Notes: generated by a model not told the origin, from the sequence alone. Shown: positions 7,491-17,175, numbered from the stretch's first letter. The stretch: 64,000 bases of DNA from Desulforamulus reducens MI-1 (GCF_000016165.1 NC_009253.1:840332-904331); one strand, 5' to 3'. Translations and numbers: made by a program.

Positions 7491-8717
7491 ATGAAAAGAA
7501 AACTCATTGGGGTTTGGGTGGTTGGGGTTATCTGCCTGCTGATATGGTTTCCCAAACAAACGTTAGCAATGGGTATGATTGATACTCAATCTGCAGTAGT
7601 TGGTAAGATATTAAACTATGATAAAAGCTGTGACACATATACCGTATATGGCCGTCGTAGCGTTATGACCAAAAACGGTTGGCAGGTGGTGGAAACTCAG
7701 AAATTCTATCATGTTATTCCAATGACTGATACTGCCAAACAAAAACTTCGCCAAGGTATTGGGTCAGGAGTCAAAGCATTCGGAGTAACCCAGACTGCTA
7801 CAGGGCTAAGAGAGCAGAACCTTTTAGCTGAAACTGTTTTACCGTATAATCCGGATGCCGATAGGGCAGCCGGGGTATCAGCTGCATTTGGTCCAGCTGA
7901 AGGTCCCTTTGATTGGATTGGTTTTGGCGTAGCAAACCGTCCCACATATCTATCTACTATTGAGCTTAAAAAAGAGGGACAAGGGGAAAAAATAACTGAG
8001 TTTGTAAATGCCTTAGCCACAATACGAGATGCCCTGTTCAATAGTGACGGGGAGGAATCTAAGACAGAACGATCAGCTAGTCAAAAATTACCCTATATTT
8101 TGCATACCATAGAAGGAGATGAAGAAAAGAACGATATTTACACCGATGTTTACAAATGGTGGAAAGCTAACATTGATACGAAATGGTACCTCGAAAAAGA
8201 TTTAGACACACTAAACCAACTGGGTTCGGCCAGTGGTGGTTTAGCTTTCTTTAAGGGGAAGGTTGGTAGTAACGGGGGATATATTGAAAGTGTGCCGGCT
8301 ATACGACCTAATATAGAAAAATATATGAATAAAGTTGGTGGCGGGGGAAGTAGTTATTTAGAGAAAACTCCTGGTATATTTTTCGGCAGCTTGACATACG
8401 ACCGGGAAACAAAGACTTTGTATGTTTCTGGACCCTTTTATAAACGCATAGACAGCCTGGTTAATGATATGGAAGCCGTTAAAAGTGGGTTGGGGAGCAC
8501 ACAGAGGCATGAAAGATGGGAAGTCAAAGGGGTAAGCCCTTCAAGAATGGATGTATTGTTAAAGAATAAATGCTGGGTCTCAGGTCGCAAAGTATTAAAC
8601 TATGAAAAAGGAAAGCTAATTGATTACTACTTCTCCGTGGATAAAACACTGACAGTAAATGAATTTAACTCTGCCCTTGATTTTATTAGGGATATTTCCC
8701 TTAAAGGTGGCATGTAA
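7491..8717 (+). CDS. Exported protein of the conjugation cluster, function unknown
   Basis: About 408 residues with a clear signal peptide (MKRKLIGVWVVGVICLLIWF...TLA). ATG 7491 is chosen over ATG 7476 because GGAGG (7481-7485) lies between them. The mature part is hydrophilic and extracytoplasmic, with a Gly-rich linker (VGGGGSS, ~282) and two Cys. No known fold recognised. It sits between the pilin-like genes and tcpC, so it is probably an envelope component of the secretion channel, at the cell wall or surface. Confidence 0.65.
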   Translation: MKRKLIGVWVVGVICLLIWFPKQTLAMGMIDTQSAVVGKILNYDKSCDTYTVYGRRSVMTKNGWQVVETQKFYHVIPMTDTAKQKLRQGIGSGVKAFGVTQTATGLREQNLLAETVLPYNPDADRAAGVSAAFGPAEGPFDWIGFGVANRPTYLSTIELKKEGQGEKITEFVNALATIRDALFNSDGEESKTERSASQKLPYILHTIEGDEEKNDIYTDVYKWWKANIDTKWYLEKDLDTLNQLGSASGGLAFFKGKVGSNGGYIESVPAIRPNIEKYMNKVGGGGSSYLEKTPGIFFGSLTYDRETKTLYVSGPFYKRIDSLVNDMEAVKSGLGSTQRHERWEVKGVSPSRMDVLLKNKCWVSGRKVLNYEKGKLIDYYFSVDKTLTVNEFNSALDFIRDISLKGGM

Positions 8718-8718
8718 T

Positions 8719-9675
8719 GTGTTCAACTTAAAAAAAAACAAGTCCTTGGAAATTCCACGCATAAGCAGAGAAACAAAGGCAATGCTATATCGTTGGCTGG
8801 CTTCCGGCATCCTATGGTTCTTTCTAATAGGGTGTTTTTTTATGGGTATTCAGTCTAGAATATCAACTACTGAAGCCATGGATTATATTCGGGGAAAGGC
8901 CCTTACCCCGGAAACTGCAGAAAAAGTTAGAATATCCTCTGAATTGGCTCGGGGTCTGGCGGTGGAGTGGGCTACCTTCGACGGAGAGGACAAAGAAGAC
9001 TACATGAAAAGGTTATCTGTATACCTGAATGAGGGGCACGTAGATCCACCGGCCGGTATGCAAAAATGTCTTTCAGCAAATGTTCTTTCATCTAAACAGG
9101 TACCCGGGGAAGAAGATCACTACCGTGTACAGGTTTTACTGCATGTTTCTAAGTTAGTGAAAATTCCTGAAAGCAAAGCCTATGGCATCTCGGAAGCCCG
9201 TCGAGTGGCCATTAGCGAACCGGATAAGAGTACCAATGAAAGAACCCTTACAACATGGCAAGAAGAGGTTTTGAATACAGAGGTTTCGGTGAAAGTTCTA
9301 AAAGATGAAGCCTTTGTGATTGGACTACCGGTTATCATCCCTATACAAAAGTCCGCAGGGGTGGCTACAGACAAATATATCGATTCTGAAGAAGCACCTA
9401 AGGATTTTACAATCTTTATTCAGCAGGCATTAACCATGTATTGCGAAGGGAATGACATGACCAATTATGTGGTCCCTGGTGCCAATGTTACCTACCTGGG
9501 AGGGTATAAAATAAAGAATGTTGCAGTAACTAATTTTTCTCAAAGAGAAAAAACGGCAAAAGCAGTGGTTTATGTAACGGTTTCCAGTGAGGGATTAGAT
9601 GAAATACAAATGTCAATGGTGATTGAAGCCGAGAAAAAAGACCGGTGGTTATTAAGCCGCATAGGGAGTTGGTAA
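8719..9675 (+). CDS. tcpC: TcpC-like conjugation protein (VirB8-type scaffold)
   Basis: A 319-residue bitopic protein: a short basic cytoplasmic tail, one transmembrane helix (WLASGILWFFLIGCFFMGI, residues ~27-46) and an extracytoplasmic domain of two similar halves (residues ~55-180 and ~215-318), as in TcpC of pCW3 and ConC of ICEBs1, which form the VirB8-like scaffold. GTG 8719 is preferred because AAGGTGG lies 8 bases upstream and the previous gene stops at 8717; the longer frame overlaps that gene. Followed immediately by TcpE and VirB4, the usual order. Confidence 0.8.
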   Translation: MFNLKKNKSLEIPRISRETKAMLYRWLASGILWFFLIGCFFMGIQSRISTTEAMDYIRGKALTPETAEKVRISSELARGLAVEWATFDGEDKEDYMKRLSVYLNEGHVDPPAGMQKCLSANVLSSKQVPGEEDHYRVQVLLHVSKLVKIPESKAYGISEARRVAISEPDKSTNERTLTTWQEEVLNTEVSVKVLKDEAFVIGLPVIIPIQKSAGVATDKYIDSEEAPKDFTIFIQQALTMYCEGNDMTNYVVPGANVTYLGGYKIKNVAVTNFSQREKTAKAVVYVTVSSEGLDEIQMSMVIEAEKKDRWLLSRIGSW

Positions 9676-9677
9676 AA

Positions 9678-10046
9678 ATGTTTTACCATAGTTACAAAAG
9701 CCTTTTCAAAATTAAGTTTAAAATCTACTCAATCGGAAAGTACCAGCTGGCACGTCCAATCCCCTTGGACACACTGGGTATACTGATTATCTTAGCCCTA
9801 CCCTCATATCTTATAGCCGGACCAATAGCTGGGGCATTTGGTACAAATAGGGTTGCAACTGCCATTCTAGTGGATTTTTTGTTAACTAGCTTTGCCCATA
9901 AATTTGATCCCCAGGGTCGACCGTTTTTAGAGTTTGTCTATGATATCTTTACATTCATTTTTAGACCGAAAAAAAGGGATTTTTACGAAACTGTACAGAC
10001 AAACCGAAAACATAGATTACGTTGGGAGGCATTAGACCTTGAGTAA
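9678..10046 (+). CDS. tcpE: TcpE-like conjugation membrane protein
   Basis: 122 residues. Begins with YKSLFKIKFKIYSIGKYQLA followed by RPIPLDTLGI, a typical TcpE opening, then two hydrophobic segments (LGILIILALPSYLIAG and VATAILVDFLLTSFA) and a C-terminal basic stretch. TcpE proteins are small partners of the VirB4 ATPase at the membrane. ATG 9678 lies two bases after the TcpC stop, with GGGAGTTGG as ribosome site; the longer GTG frame overlaps tcpC. A terminator follows. Confidence 0.8.
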   Translation: MFYHSYKSLFKIKFKIYSIGKYQLARPIPLDTLGILIILALPSYLIAGPIAGAFGTNRVATAILVDFLLTSFAHKFDPQGRPFLEFVYDIFTFIFRPKKRDFYETVQTNRKHRLRWEALDLE

Positions 10047-10074
10047 ACCGGTGTGAGTTAAATCCACCGGTTTT
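10045..10074 (+). terminator. Terminator between tcpE and virB4
   Basis: AAACCGGTG (10045-10053) pairs with CACCGGTTTT (10065-10074), followed by ATTACTTT. It may attenuate rather than fully separate the two halves of the conjugation operon, because the gene content continues. Confidence 0.65.
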
Positions 10075-10111
10075 ATTACTTTAAAAGGGTAGTTTCAGGA
10101 GGAAAACAGAC

Positions 10112-12529
10112 ATGCCACAATTTCCTATAGCTGCTTTCTATAAAAACATTATTTTCTCGAAAACTGGTAGGGCCTTTGCTATGTACCGTATACCGCCTCG
10201 TCTATGGCGTTTTTTCTCGGCTGAGAGAAAGATGGCTACAGTGGGGTTTCTAAGTGAAATTTTATCCGGTTTCAACGGTCGTGGACAGTTATTGCTCCTC
10301 TGGCAAGAATTAGCCGTAGACGAAGGGGGGTATCTAAAGGGATGCTTAGGAGAGAAACCATTAGATTTAAAGTGTAGGGATGAAGCGATACGACATGCCC
10401 GATCAGCTAGGGCTGCACAATCCCGTGGGGCACGCATTCGAAGGCGATTTATACTGTTTGAGTTATCGTTAAAACAACACATTTCTGATTTACAAGACTT
10501 CCTGATGGTGGCCCGGGACACGGCGCTAAAAACGCTCCTCTCCATCCGACCCATGCAAATTCCAGATTCAATTAAGCAGGTGGCTGATAATGCAGAACAA
10601 GAACGTTACCTAAATCTTCGTCAATATGGGTTAAGCAGAGCTACTTTTAATGATCTTGATTTTACCATTCGCAAAGTGGCAGACCGGATAGGTGTACTGC
10701 CACCGCCTCTTCCGGAAAGGGAAGGAGGGGTACTAACACCGGCTATGGTGGCTGCCTTTACTGATGGAGCTGTCTTAGATGAAAAATTGGATCACATTGT
10801 TGTAAGCAATGGAAACATTGATAAGCACCTCCAATCATTTGTTTTCTTTGTAGACACACCAGAACAATTACCACCCATTGGGAGAAATATCTATGATCCT
10901 GGAGAACTCAGTTTTCCCTTTGACGTTTCCATTCACTTTGAAGTGATCCCGGCCCACACCGCCGAGGGCAAAGTGAATAGCAAAAAGCGTATGTTAAAGG
11001 GTCAAATGGTAGAGGCATTGGGTGCCGATGAGTCTCCTGATTCTGATGAAGTAGATGGCATCCAGGATAGTAACAAGCTCAAAAAGAAACTCAAAAAGGG
11101 CCAACCATTGGGTCGTATTGCCATTTGCCTGGGGTTAGCGTCACGAGAATTAAAAGAATTAAGATCTAGGGGAGATAGGATATGCCAGCATTATAAACCC
11201 ATAAGCTTCAGAGCAGTTCGTCCAATCTCAAAGCAGTTAGAAGCCATCTACTCTTTTATTCCGGGATCGGAGCCTGCAGCACCGATCATTGAATGTGATC
11301 CTGGTTATATTGCTGCCACTGGCCCACACTTTGCGTCAGAACTAGGTGATCCACAGGGATTTTTCCTTGGTTGGTCCGGGCAAATCCCTGTATTGTGGAA
11401 ACCTGGTCGACCGGCCCTGGAATTGAATAAGACCAACGCTATTGTCATTACCGGTACTCTTGGTGGGGGTAAAACTTTTTTGGCCATCTACCTTGCCTAT
11501 CTGGTTCTCCTCTCGGGGGGTTACGTAATGGCCACAGATCCCAAAGGAGATTTCTTTCCCTTTAAAGATTTATTTGGTGATTTGGTAAGGATTATTGATC
11601 TTTCACCCCGCAGTGGCATCTCCTTTAGCCCCTTTGTTCTAGCCAAGGATGAAATAAAGGCAAAGAGCATTGCCTTAAATTACTTGACGCTATCCCTCAA
11701 TGCTGTGGGAAATGAGGCAAGGCGGCTGGCCATTTCCCAGGCTTTAGGGCTGCTGTACCAGAGACCGGTCCATGACAGGTACATGGGGATGTTTAGACAA
11801 GATCTGCACAGAGTATCCCAGAACGCCCCTCATAGCAAGGTGCGAGAAGAAGCAGAACAATGCTTATTTTTACTAACAACCATTGAAGAGATGGATGTAG
11901 GAAGGATTGTCTTTGGGAGATCATCAGGAGTGTTCTTTGATCAGGGGGAAAGAATGGTCATATTACACACAAAAGAAATTCCAAGACCCCAACCTAAAAC
12001 ACCGCCCAGCGAATACACCGAAGATGAGCGCCAGGGGGTTGCTCTTATTAACCTGCTGGATGCCATATCGCGGGAAGTGTCTTTTAGTCTTCCCAAGAAC
12101 CTCATAAAACTGAAGATTACGGATGAAGCCTGGGCCATTCTTACAGTATCAACAGGCGAAAGATTATTAAAAGAAGAAATACGGGTAGGTCGTTCTTTCA
12201 ATCTTATTCCTGTGCTAATTTCACAGAATATGACGGATATAAATAAATCCGACATCCTCAATAACGTAAGTCAAATATTCTGCTTTCGTGCTGAGTCGGC
12301 CAGTGAAGTAGATGCCAATCTACAGGCATTGGGTGCCGATCCGAAGTCTGTTAAGCCCGAGACCTTTGCTGAACTTAAATCCGGCAGGTGCTTGTATAAA
12401 GACGCCGAAGGAAGGGTTGGTTGGCTGGACGTAGAGATGAATCCTCCCTATCTTGCGGAGTTGTTTGACACCAAACCAAAGGAAGAAAAACAAAAGAGAA
12501 AGGAGGATCAGCTTTATGAAGATTCATAA
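10112..12529 (+). CDS. virB4: VirB4-type conjugation ATPase (TcpF/ConE-like)
   Basis: An 805-residue ATPase that powers the type IV secretion channel. The N-terminal ~400 residues form the VirB4-type domain; Walker A is GTLGGGKT (~448), the sequence KGDFF lies ~40 residues later, and Walker B is KITDEAW (~668). A charged insert rich in Lys/Asp at ~305-330 is unusual. The C-terminus is a short acidic/basic tail. ATG 10112 is preceded by AGGAGG. Its end overlaps the next gene by 14 bases, implying coupling to the VirB6-like protein. Confidence 0.9.
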   Translation: MPQFPIAAFYKNIIFSKTGRAFAMYRIPPRLWRFFSAERKMATVGFLSEILSGFNGRGQLLLLWQELAVDEGGYLKGCLGEKPLDLKCRDEAIRHARSARAAQSRGARIRRRFILFELSLKQHISDLQDFLMVARDTALKTLLSIRPMQIPDSIKQVADNAEQERYLNLRQYGLSRATFNDLDFTIRKVADRIGVLPPPLPEREGGVLTPAMVAAFTDGAVLDEKLDHIVVSNGNIDKHLQSFVFFVDTPEQLPPIGRNIYDPGELSFPFDVSIHFEVIPAHTAEGKVNSKKRMLKGQMVEALGADESPDSDEVDGIQDSNKLKKKLKKGQPLGRIAICLGLASRELKELRSRGDRICQHYKPISFRAVRPISKQLEAIYSFIPGSEPAAPIIECDPGYIAATGPHFASELGDPQGFFLGWSGQIPVLWKPGRPALELNKTNAIVITGTLGGGKTFLAIYLAYLVLLSGGYVMATDPKGDFFPFKDLFGDLVRIIDLSPRSGISFSPFVLAKDEIKAKSIALNYLTLSLNAVGNEARRLAISQALGLLYQRPVHDRYMGMFRQDLHRVSQNAPHSKVREEAEQCLFLLTTIEEMDVGRIVFGRSSGVFFDQGERMVILHTKEIPRPQPKTPPSEYTEDERQGVALINLLDAISREVSFSLPKNLIKLKITDEAWAILTVSTGERLLKEEIRVGRSFNLIPVLISQNMTDINKSDILNNVSQIFCFRAESASEVDANLQALGADPKSVKPETFAELKSGRCLYKDAEGRVGWLDVEMNPPYLAELFDTKPKEEKQKRKEDQLYEDS

Positions 12530-14105
12530 AAAAGCCCTATGTGCTGCACTGATTATCATAACCCTTTGCAATCCAGCTATCAGTTTAGCAGCCCAACGAT
12601 TTTACCCTGGAGATGAATGGCCTGCGGAAAAAAATCAAATCGGTGCCATCGATATTCACTCGGAAAAAATATTGGATGCAACGATGTATCCGGTCAGTTT
12701 TGCCATAACGGCCTTAGCTACCGTAAGCATTGCTGGGAAAATTGCTCAAAAACCAGTGACAGCCACGTTTCAAAAAATCTTTGTTGACATGTCAAAACGA
12801 TATGCGCAGAAATATGGTTACGTTCCCGTTGTAATCGGGGCTGGAACAGGGCAAACCGGCAGTACAGCTTTACTTTGGATGAACTGGCCGCCAAGCCGAT
12901 ATATTTTTGAAAATGCTGAGGCAAAGTTGATCGGAAACATTGGCAATGGGATAGCTAATACCATAATTTATATTTTTAACGGTATTGCCAATTTACTCTT
13001 CTCCTTAACCAAAACCATGGTACTAATGGCCAATAATATTATTTTTTTGGCCTTTGACACGCAGTGGGTACAAGCGACGGCGGATTGGATCTCTGATACC
13101 ACTCAGTTAGTTGGAGGTGAATTTTCCGGGAAAAGCAAAATGAAGTTTGCTTCCATCTTGTTTCTTTTATGCCTTTCCATCCTGGCCGGGGGTGTTGCTT
13201 TATATATCTATAATGGCCATATCGTCAAGGCCGGTAAAATATTCTTGGGAGCAGCTATAAGTATTGCTGCTCTTTATTTCTATCTTGGGTATAGCAACAC
13301 TATTATTAAATCTACAGCAAACTTTATGGATGCCTTTGCCGGTGCAGCACTTGAAATGGCCGGTGTAATCTTGCCGGAGACGGAACAAACTGTAACAGCG
13401 AACATGACTCCCCTTGAAAAAGGATTGGCCCAGGCTACCAATGCCGCATGGACGGCTATGGTTGCTTGCCCTTGGAGTTGGGGGCAGTTTGGTACCGCAG
13501 ACCCTGACAACCTGAAGCTAACAGCTTCATCCTCAGGGAAAAAGAGTGAATGGGATGTTTTAAAGGATGTAATACCGCCACAGCAAACGGTGCCGCCCAG
13601 TGGACAGGGCATCAGACTTTCCAGGAGTGATTTGGAAGCAAAAAAGGATCAACTCTATATTGATACCCTATTCCTAGGGAGTGATGATGCAATTAGAAGT
13701 AAATTGCTCAATGCAGTATCGGCCGATCAGGTGGGTTTTGCAGTATTCTCAGACAAAGTAGATCATGGTGCCCATGCAGTTACCGTTGCAGCTTGCCAAC
13801 CATCGGTCTCCTCTGTTTTCCGCCATATTGGTGTGGCTTTTATAACGATTTTTCCAGCTGGAGCTTATTTAACCATGGTTCTATTTTTAGCAATTCCCAT
13901 CATCATTTCACAGCTTGGCCTCATGGTAGCCCTGATATTCTTACCCCTCATTTTCATAGTAGGGGTTGCCGGAGAGACAGGACAAATCTATCTAAAAAAA
14001 GGAATGGGTCTGGTGTTGCAGTGCTTTTCAATCAAAATCGTATACGGACTTTACATGGGTGTTATCCTTTTTCTCGCAGCTCTGATTTCAACTTCATTAC
14101 TGTAA
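12516..14105 (+). CDS. VirB6/TcpH-like polytopic channel protein
   Basis: A 529-residue protein. It has a signal-like N-terminus (ALCAALIIITLCNPAISLA), hydrophobic segments near residues 140-180, 205-235 and 238-270, a hydrophilic loop (~285-430), then a cluster of helices in the last 110 residues (VAFITIFPAGAYLTMVLFLA and following). This layout fits the inner-membrane channel protein of Gram-positive systems. ATG 12516 follows AAAGGAGGA and overlaps the virB4 stop. The loop carries several Cys and probably lies outside the membrane. Assignment is by topology and position. Confidence 0.7.
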   Translation: MKIHKKALCAALIIITLCNPAISLAAQRFYPGDEWPAEKNQIGAIDIHSEKILDATMYPVSFAITALATVSIAGKIAQKPVTATFQKIFVDMSKRYAQKYGYVPVVIGAGTGQTGSTALLWMNWPPSRYIFENAEAKLIGNIGNGIANTIIYIFNGIANLLFSLTKTMVLMANNIIFLAFDTQWVQATADWISDTTQLVGGEFSGKSKMKFASILFLLCLSILAGGVALYIYNGHIVKAGKIFLGAAISIAALYFYLGYSNTIIKSTANFMDAFAGAALEMAGVILPETEQTVTANMTPLEKGLAQATNAAWTAMVACPWSWGQFGTADPDNLKLTASSSGKKSEWDVLKDVIPPQQTVPPSGQGIRLSRSDLEAKKDQLYIDTLFLGSDDAIRSKLLNAVSADQVGFAVFSDKVDHGAHAVTVAACQPSVSSVFRHIGVAFITIFPAGAYLTMVLFLAIPIIISQLGLMVALIFLPLIFIVGVAGETGQIYLKKGMGLVLQCFSIKIVYGLYMGVILFLAALISTSLL

Positions 14106-14120
14106 AAACGGAGTGGTTTT

Positions 14121-15245
14121 ATGTTTAGTTTAGCTTGTATTCTGCTGGTTGCTCTCTTTGTGGCGGCCATTATCTTTAGAAAGAGGTTTGTGAATGCAGC
14201 ACTGTCCTTTATATCCGGAACTTCAGTAAAACACCAGGGAATGTTTGATTCAGTTCCGGATTGGGCAAAGGTATTGCTGGCGGAAAGAATAATGAATAGG
14301 CACAGTCAGAAAAACGCAGAGCAAGAGAAGAAACAAGAAAATAACCAAGAAGCTGTACTGATCGAGCCGGAATTTCCGCCCTACCGGGAGGAAATAACCT
14401 TTGAACCCTATGAGATCGATCATGAAAAATTTATTGGTAGTGGTCATTGTGATAGCAAGCCCCATGGGCCGCTATTGTTGCCGCCTTCGAGTGATAACAA
14501 AGGTGGTAGAAATATTGAAGATCAAACCCAGTCAAGCAAGCATCAAGAGTTTGACAATGAAATCGTCTTTGAATCTGCCCCAGGGGAACGGTCTGGCGGG
14601 ATTATATCCTTTGATCCAGAGATGGAAAATGAGGATATGGAGATTAACTGGTCTTCCGAGGATTCTCAGAGTGGTTCTATGAATACAGAGAAGAAGGAAA
14701 CAATAAGCGATCACTTAGGTGATAGTAGCGGTGAAACTAAATCACAGTTTGATCTATTGCTTGAACAGCATAGTAATCAGGAGAAAGAAAGTGAGAGGGA
14801 ACTAGCAATGGAAAAATACAATCAATTCTTAAACCAGGCATCACGGTCAGAACAGCAGAAAACTGAAAATGCATCTAACGAAGAAGAATCTTTAATGGCC
14901 CGATACCGTGAGTTTGAAAAAGCACCGGGCATAATGCCTGAGGATGTACAACAGACACAGGAAGGTAGAAAACAACCTCAAAAAGAAAAACAGTCTCCTG
15001 TTGATCTATTAGAGAAGCCTCTACACGAGCGAAACAGCAATTCGGATAAATTACAGTTTAATCAATTACTTGAATTATTTAATGACCCGGAAAAAGAAAG
15101 GGAAAGAGAACGGGCCACGCAAAAATACTATCAATTCTTGAACCAAGCGTCCCGGCCAGAGCAGCAGGAATCTGAAAACGTTTCTAGTGACGAAGATTCT
15201 TTAATAGAGAGATATCGGGAAATTGAAAAGGAGTTAAATATGTAG
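14121..15245 (+). CDS. Membrane-anchored acidic coiled-coil protein with internal duplication
   Basis: A 374-residue protein with one N-terminal transmembrane helix (residues 1-18) and a long, charged Glu/Gln/Ser-rich cytoplasmic tail. The last ~190 residues hold two copies of a ~62-residue unit: first FDLLLEQHSNQEKE...YNQFLNQASR...EEESLMARYREFEK, second FNQLLELFNDPEKE...YYQFLNQASR...DEDSLIERYREIEK. It ends the conjugation operon after the channel protein. It may be a cytoplasmic adaptor or substrate-recruiting factor (inference). No named family recognised. Confidence 0.65.
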   Translation: MFSLACILLVALFVAAIIFRKRFVNAALSFISGTSVKHQGMFDSVPDWAKVLLAERIMNRHSQKNAEQEKKQENNQEAVLIEPEFPPYREEITFEPYEIDHEKFIGSGHCDSKPHGPLLLPPSSDNKGGRNIEDQTQSSKHQEFDNEIVFESAPGERSGGIISFDPEMENEDMEINWSSEDSQSGSMNTEKKETISDHLGDSSGETKSQFDLLLEQHSNQEKESERELAMEKYNQFLNQASRSEQQKTENASNEEESLMARYREFEKAPGIMPEDVQQTQEGRKQPQKEKQSPVDLLEKPLHERNSNSDKLQFNQLLELFNDPEKERERERATQKYYQFLNQASRPEQQESENVSSDEDSLIERYREIEKELNM

Positions 15246-15317
15246 TTATAGCTTTTATGGTAACTGTGTTCGGTTGTGTAACGTCTACTTTCTCTCCTTC
15301 AACCTGTCATATTTAAA

Positions 15318-15354
15318 ATGTACGTTGCATACACTATGTACATAATAGTATGAT
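15318..15354 (+). promoter_or_regulatory. Promoter and operator of the toxin-antitoxin pair
   Basis: TTGCAT (15325-15330), an 18-base spacer and TATGAT (15349-15354) form a promoter just ahead of the antitoxin ribosome site. ATGTAC (15318-15323) and GTACAT (15338-15343) form an inverted repeat across the -35 and spacer, as expected for autoregulation by an antitoxin. Confidence 0.55.
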
Positions 15355-15368
15355 GGAGGTGGGAGGCG

Positions 15369-15785
15369 ATGCATATGCAAGAGGTATTAAACGCCACAGA
15401 GGTCAGAAAAGAATGGGGAAGTTTTATTGATACGGTAGTCAGGGAAAAGCCTAAAATGGTTAAGAGAAATCGTGACTTTTTTTTAGCTATGTCTATAAAA
15501 CATATTAAGACAATCCTTATAGGTTACAAAATTGAAGCCCATTATATTGAAGAAAAAGATGGTACAGTCACAGCTACATTTGCTAATTTTGATCTAGTAG
15601 TTAATGCTCCAACCCAAGAAGCAGCACGCAGGGCTTTGGCAGAAGAACTTATAGAATATGCAAAAGAATATTTTAATGAATTTCAGCTCTACTACAATTC
15701 CCCGAATCGTCAACCACATTTTCCCTATATCATGGCAGTCTTATTGCAGGATGATTTAGAAGGAGTTATTAAGCTAATTGCCTAG
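15369..15785 (+). CDS. Putative antitoxin (Phd/YefM-like start, HicB-like body)
   Basis: A 138-residue protein. Residues ~3-35 (EVLNATEVRKEWGSFIDTVV) resemble the N-terminal DNA-binding part of Phd/YefM antitoxins. The rest (DGTVTATFANFDLVVNAPTQ, then EAARRALAEELIEYAKEY) resembles a HicB-like fold. It is followed, with an 8-base overlap, by a small basic protein, a classic type II order. ATG 15369 has GGAGGT upstream. It would neutralise the toxin and repress its own promoter. The pair is isolated by its own promoter inside the conjugation cluster, so it is likely an addiction module for the element. Confidence 0.6.
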   Translation: MHMQEVLNATEVRKEWGSFIDTVVREKPKMVKRNRDFFLAMSIKHIKTILIGYKIEAHYIEEKDGTVTATFANFDLVVNAPTQEAARRALAEELIEYAKEYFNEFQLYYNSPNRQPHFPYIMAVLLQDDLEGVIKLIA

Positions 15786-15996
15786 CTGGAGGGACTTAAA
15801 AAGGTTCTGTGAAAATGATGATTGGGAATTATATAAAAGTACCGACCATGATTTCTACCGTAAAATAATGCCCGATGGGACAATTAAGCGAACAAAGGTA
15901 TCTAGGGGTACTGGGGAGATCCGGGGTAATTTGTGGGAGACAATTAGAAAAAAACAACTGCAAGTAAGTAAAGATTATTTTAACAGCAAATTATAG
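15778..15996 (+). CDS. Putative toxin (HicA/cytotoxic translational repressor-like)
   Basis: A 72-residue basic protein starting at TTG 15778: a helix (WRDLKRFCENDDWELYK), then STDHDFYRKIMPDGTIKRTK. The His in TDHDFY and the beta-hairpin that follows recall HicA-type mRNA interferases, but the exact family is uncertain. It overlaps the antitoxin by 8 bases and has AGGAG in the 3' end of that gene as its ribosome site. Confidence 0.55.
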   Translation: MPSWRDLKRFCENDDWELYKSTDHDFYRKIMPDGTIKRTKVSRGTGEIRGNLWETIRKKQLQVSKDYFNSKL

Positions 15997-16076
15997 AACC
16001 AGGGTAATGTCTTAACTTATTATTTTACGTAAAAAATATTGGTTACTTAGTTAACTTCATACTGAAAACAAAAAAT

Positions 16077-16100
16077 AGTGGCATTTGCCACTTTTTTTAT
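16077..16100 (+). terminator. Rho-independent terminator
   Basis: AGTGGC-ATTT-GCCACT followed by a run of T. It separates the toxin-antitoxin pair from the cell-wall hydrolase gene. Confidence 0.8.
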
Positions 16101-16116
16101 TTACTGAGGTGATTTT

Positions 16117-17175
16117 TTGAATGACTTAAACACTTCAGCTATTAAAAATTTCAAATGGTTTGCACTGGGGATTGGTTCTTCAGGGCTTCTGTTACTGATT
16201 TTATTAGTTTTCTTTTTAACTGGTTTTTTCATGACCTTCCTGGGTAACTTTCGGCTTCATTCGGGGTTTCTTTCTGGTTCACCCACGGATCTGGCGGCGA
16301 AGGAGATCGGTGAATATATGCCCATATTTTTACAAGCCCAGGATCGTTTTGGGGTCTCCTGGGCGGTGCTGGCGGCGATTGCCTCGACGGAATCGGGATT
16401 TGGTAAAAGTGAAAGATATATTCTCCAAAAGGGCATATCTGAGGCGGGGGCGGTGGGGTTTATGCAGTTTATGCCTTCGACCTGGAGTGGGTCTACAAAT
16501 CCCAGAGCCAATGATAATCCAGATAACCCCCAATGGGATGACAACCCCCAGACCATCAAGCAGTACGGAGGTTATGGAGTTGACGCAAATAATGACGGCA
16601 AAGCAGATCCCTTTGATCCGGAAGATGCAATTTTATCTGCAGCGAAATACCTAAAGGCAAATAATTTTGAAAGCGACCCCCGCCAGGCCTTATTTTGCTA
16701 TAACCATGCAACCTGGTACGTCAACATGATCTTAGAAAAAGCCGAAACCTATGCATCCATAACGCCCATGGGGGAGGGCAGTTGGCCACTACCACCGCAA
16801 TGGAACAGCATTACCTCCCCCTTTGGTAAAAGAACCCTAAATGGAGAAGAGGAATTTCACCCCGGCCTTGACATTGCCTGCCCTATTGGTACACCAGTTT
16901 TTGCAGTAATCGGCGGCGAAGTTATAACGGCAGATTGGGTTTCTGGGTATGGGTATTGTGTAATGATGAAGCACCCGGATGAGACCGTAACAGTCTACGG
17001 ACACTTATCGGATATAAAGGTGACGATGGGTGACAATGTTAAACAGGGTCAGGTCATAGCCCTTTCTGGAAACACAGGTAGATCTACAGGCCCTCACTTA
17101 CATTTTGAAGTCAGGAAAGCAAATAACCTATGTAACCCCATGGATTGGCTAAAAACCCCCAGTTCAAATTACTAA
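16117..17175 (+). CDS. Bifunctional cell-wall hydrolase: lytic transglycosylase plus M23 endopeptidase (VirB1/TcpG role)
   Basis: A 352-residue protein that opens the cell wall for the conjugation apparatus. It has one N-terminal transmembrane helix (residues ~17-48), a lysozyme-like/SLT domain (residues ~65-215) with the catalytic Glu in IASTESGFG (~91) and AVGFMQFMPSTW, then a LytM/M23 domain (residues ~225-348) with zinc ligands in HPGLDIA (~249) and GPHLHFEV (~325). Inside the first domain, DANNDGKADPFDPED looks like a calcium-binding loop. Start is TTG 16117 behind TGAGGTGA. Such two-domain hydrolases are typical of Gram-positive conjugation systems. Confidence 0.9.
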   Translation: MNDLNTSAIKNFKWFALGIGSSGLLLLILLVFFLTGFFMTFLGNFRLHSGFLSGSPTDLAAKEIGEYMPIFLQAQDRFGVSWAVLAAIASTESGFGKSERYILQKGISEAGAVGFMQFMPSTWSGSTNPRANDNPDNPQWDDNPQTIKQYGGYGVDANNDGKADPFDPEDAILSAAKYLKANNFESDPRQALFCYNHATWYVNMILEKAETYASITPMGEGSWPLPPQWNSITSPFGKRTLNGEEEFHPGLDIACPIGTPVFAVIGGEVITADWVSGYGYCVMMKHPDETVTVYGHLSDIKVTMGDNVKQGQVIALSGNTGRSTGPHLHFEVRKANNLCNPMDWLKTPSSNY

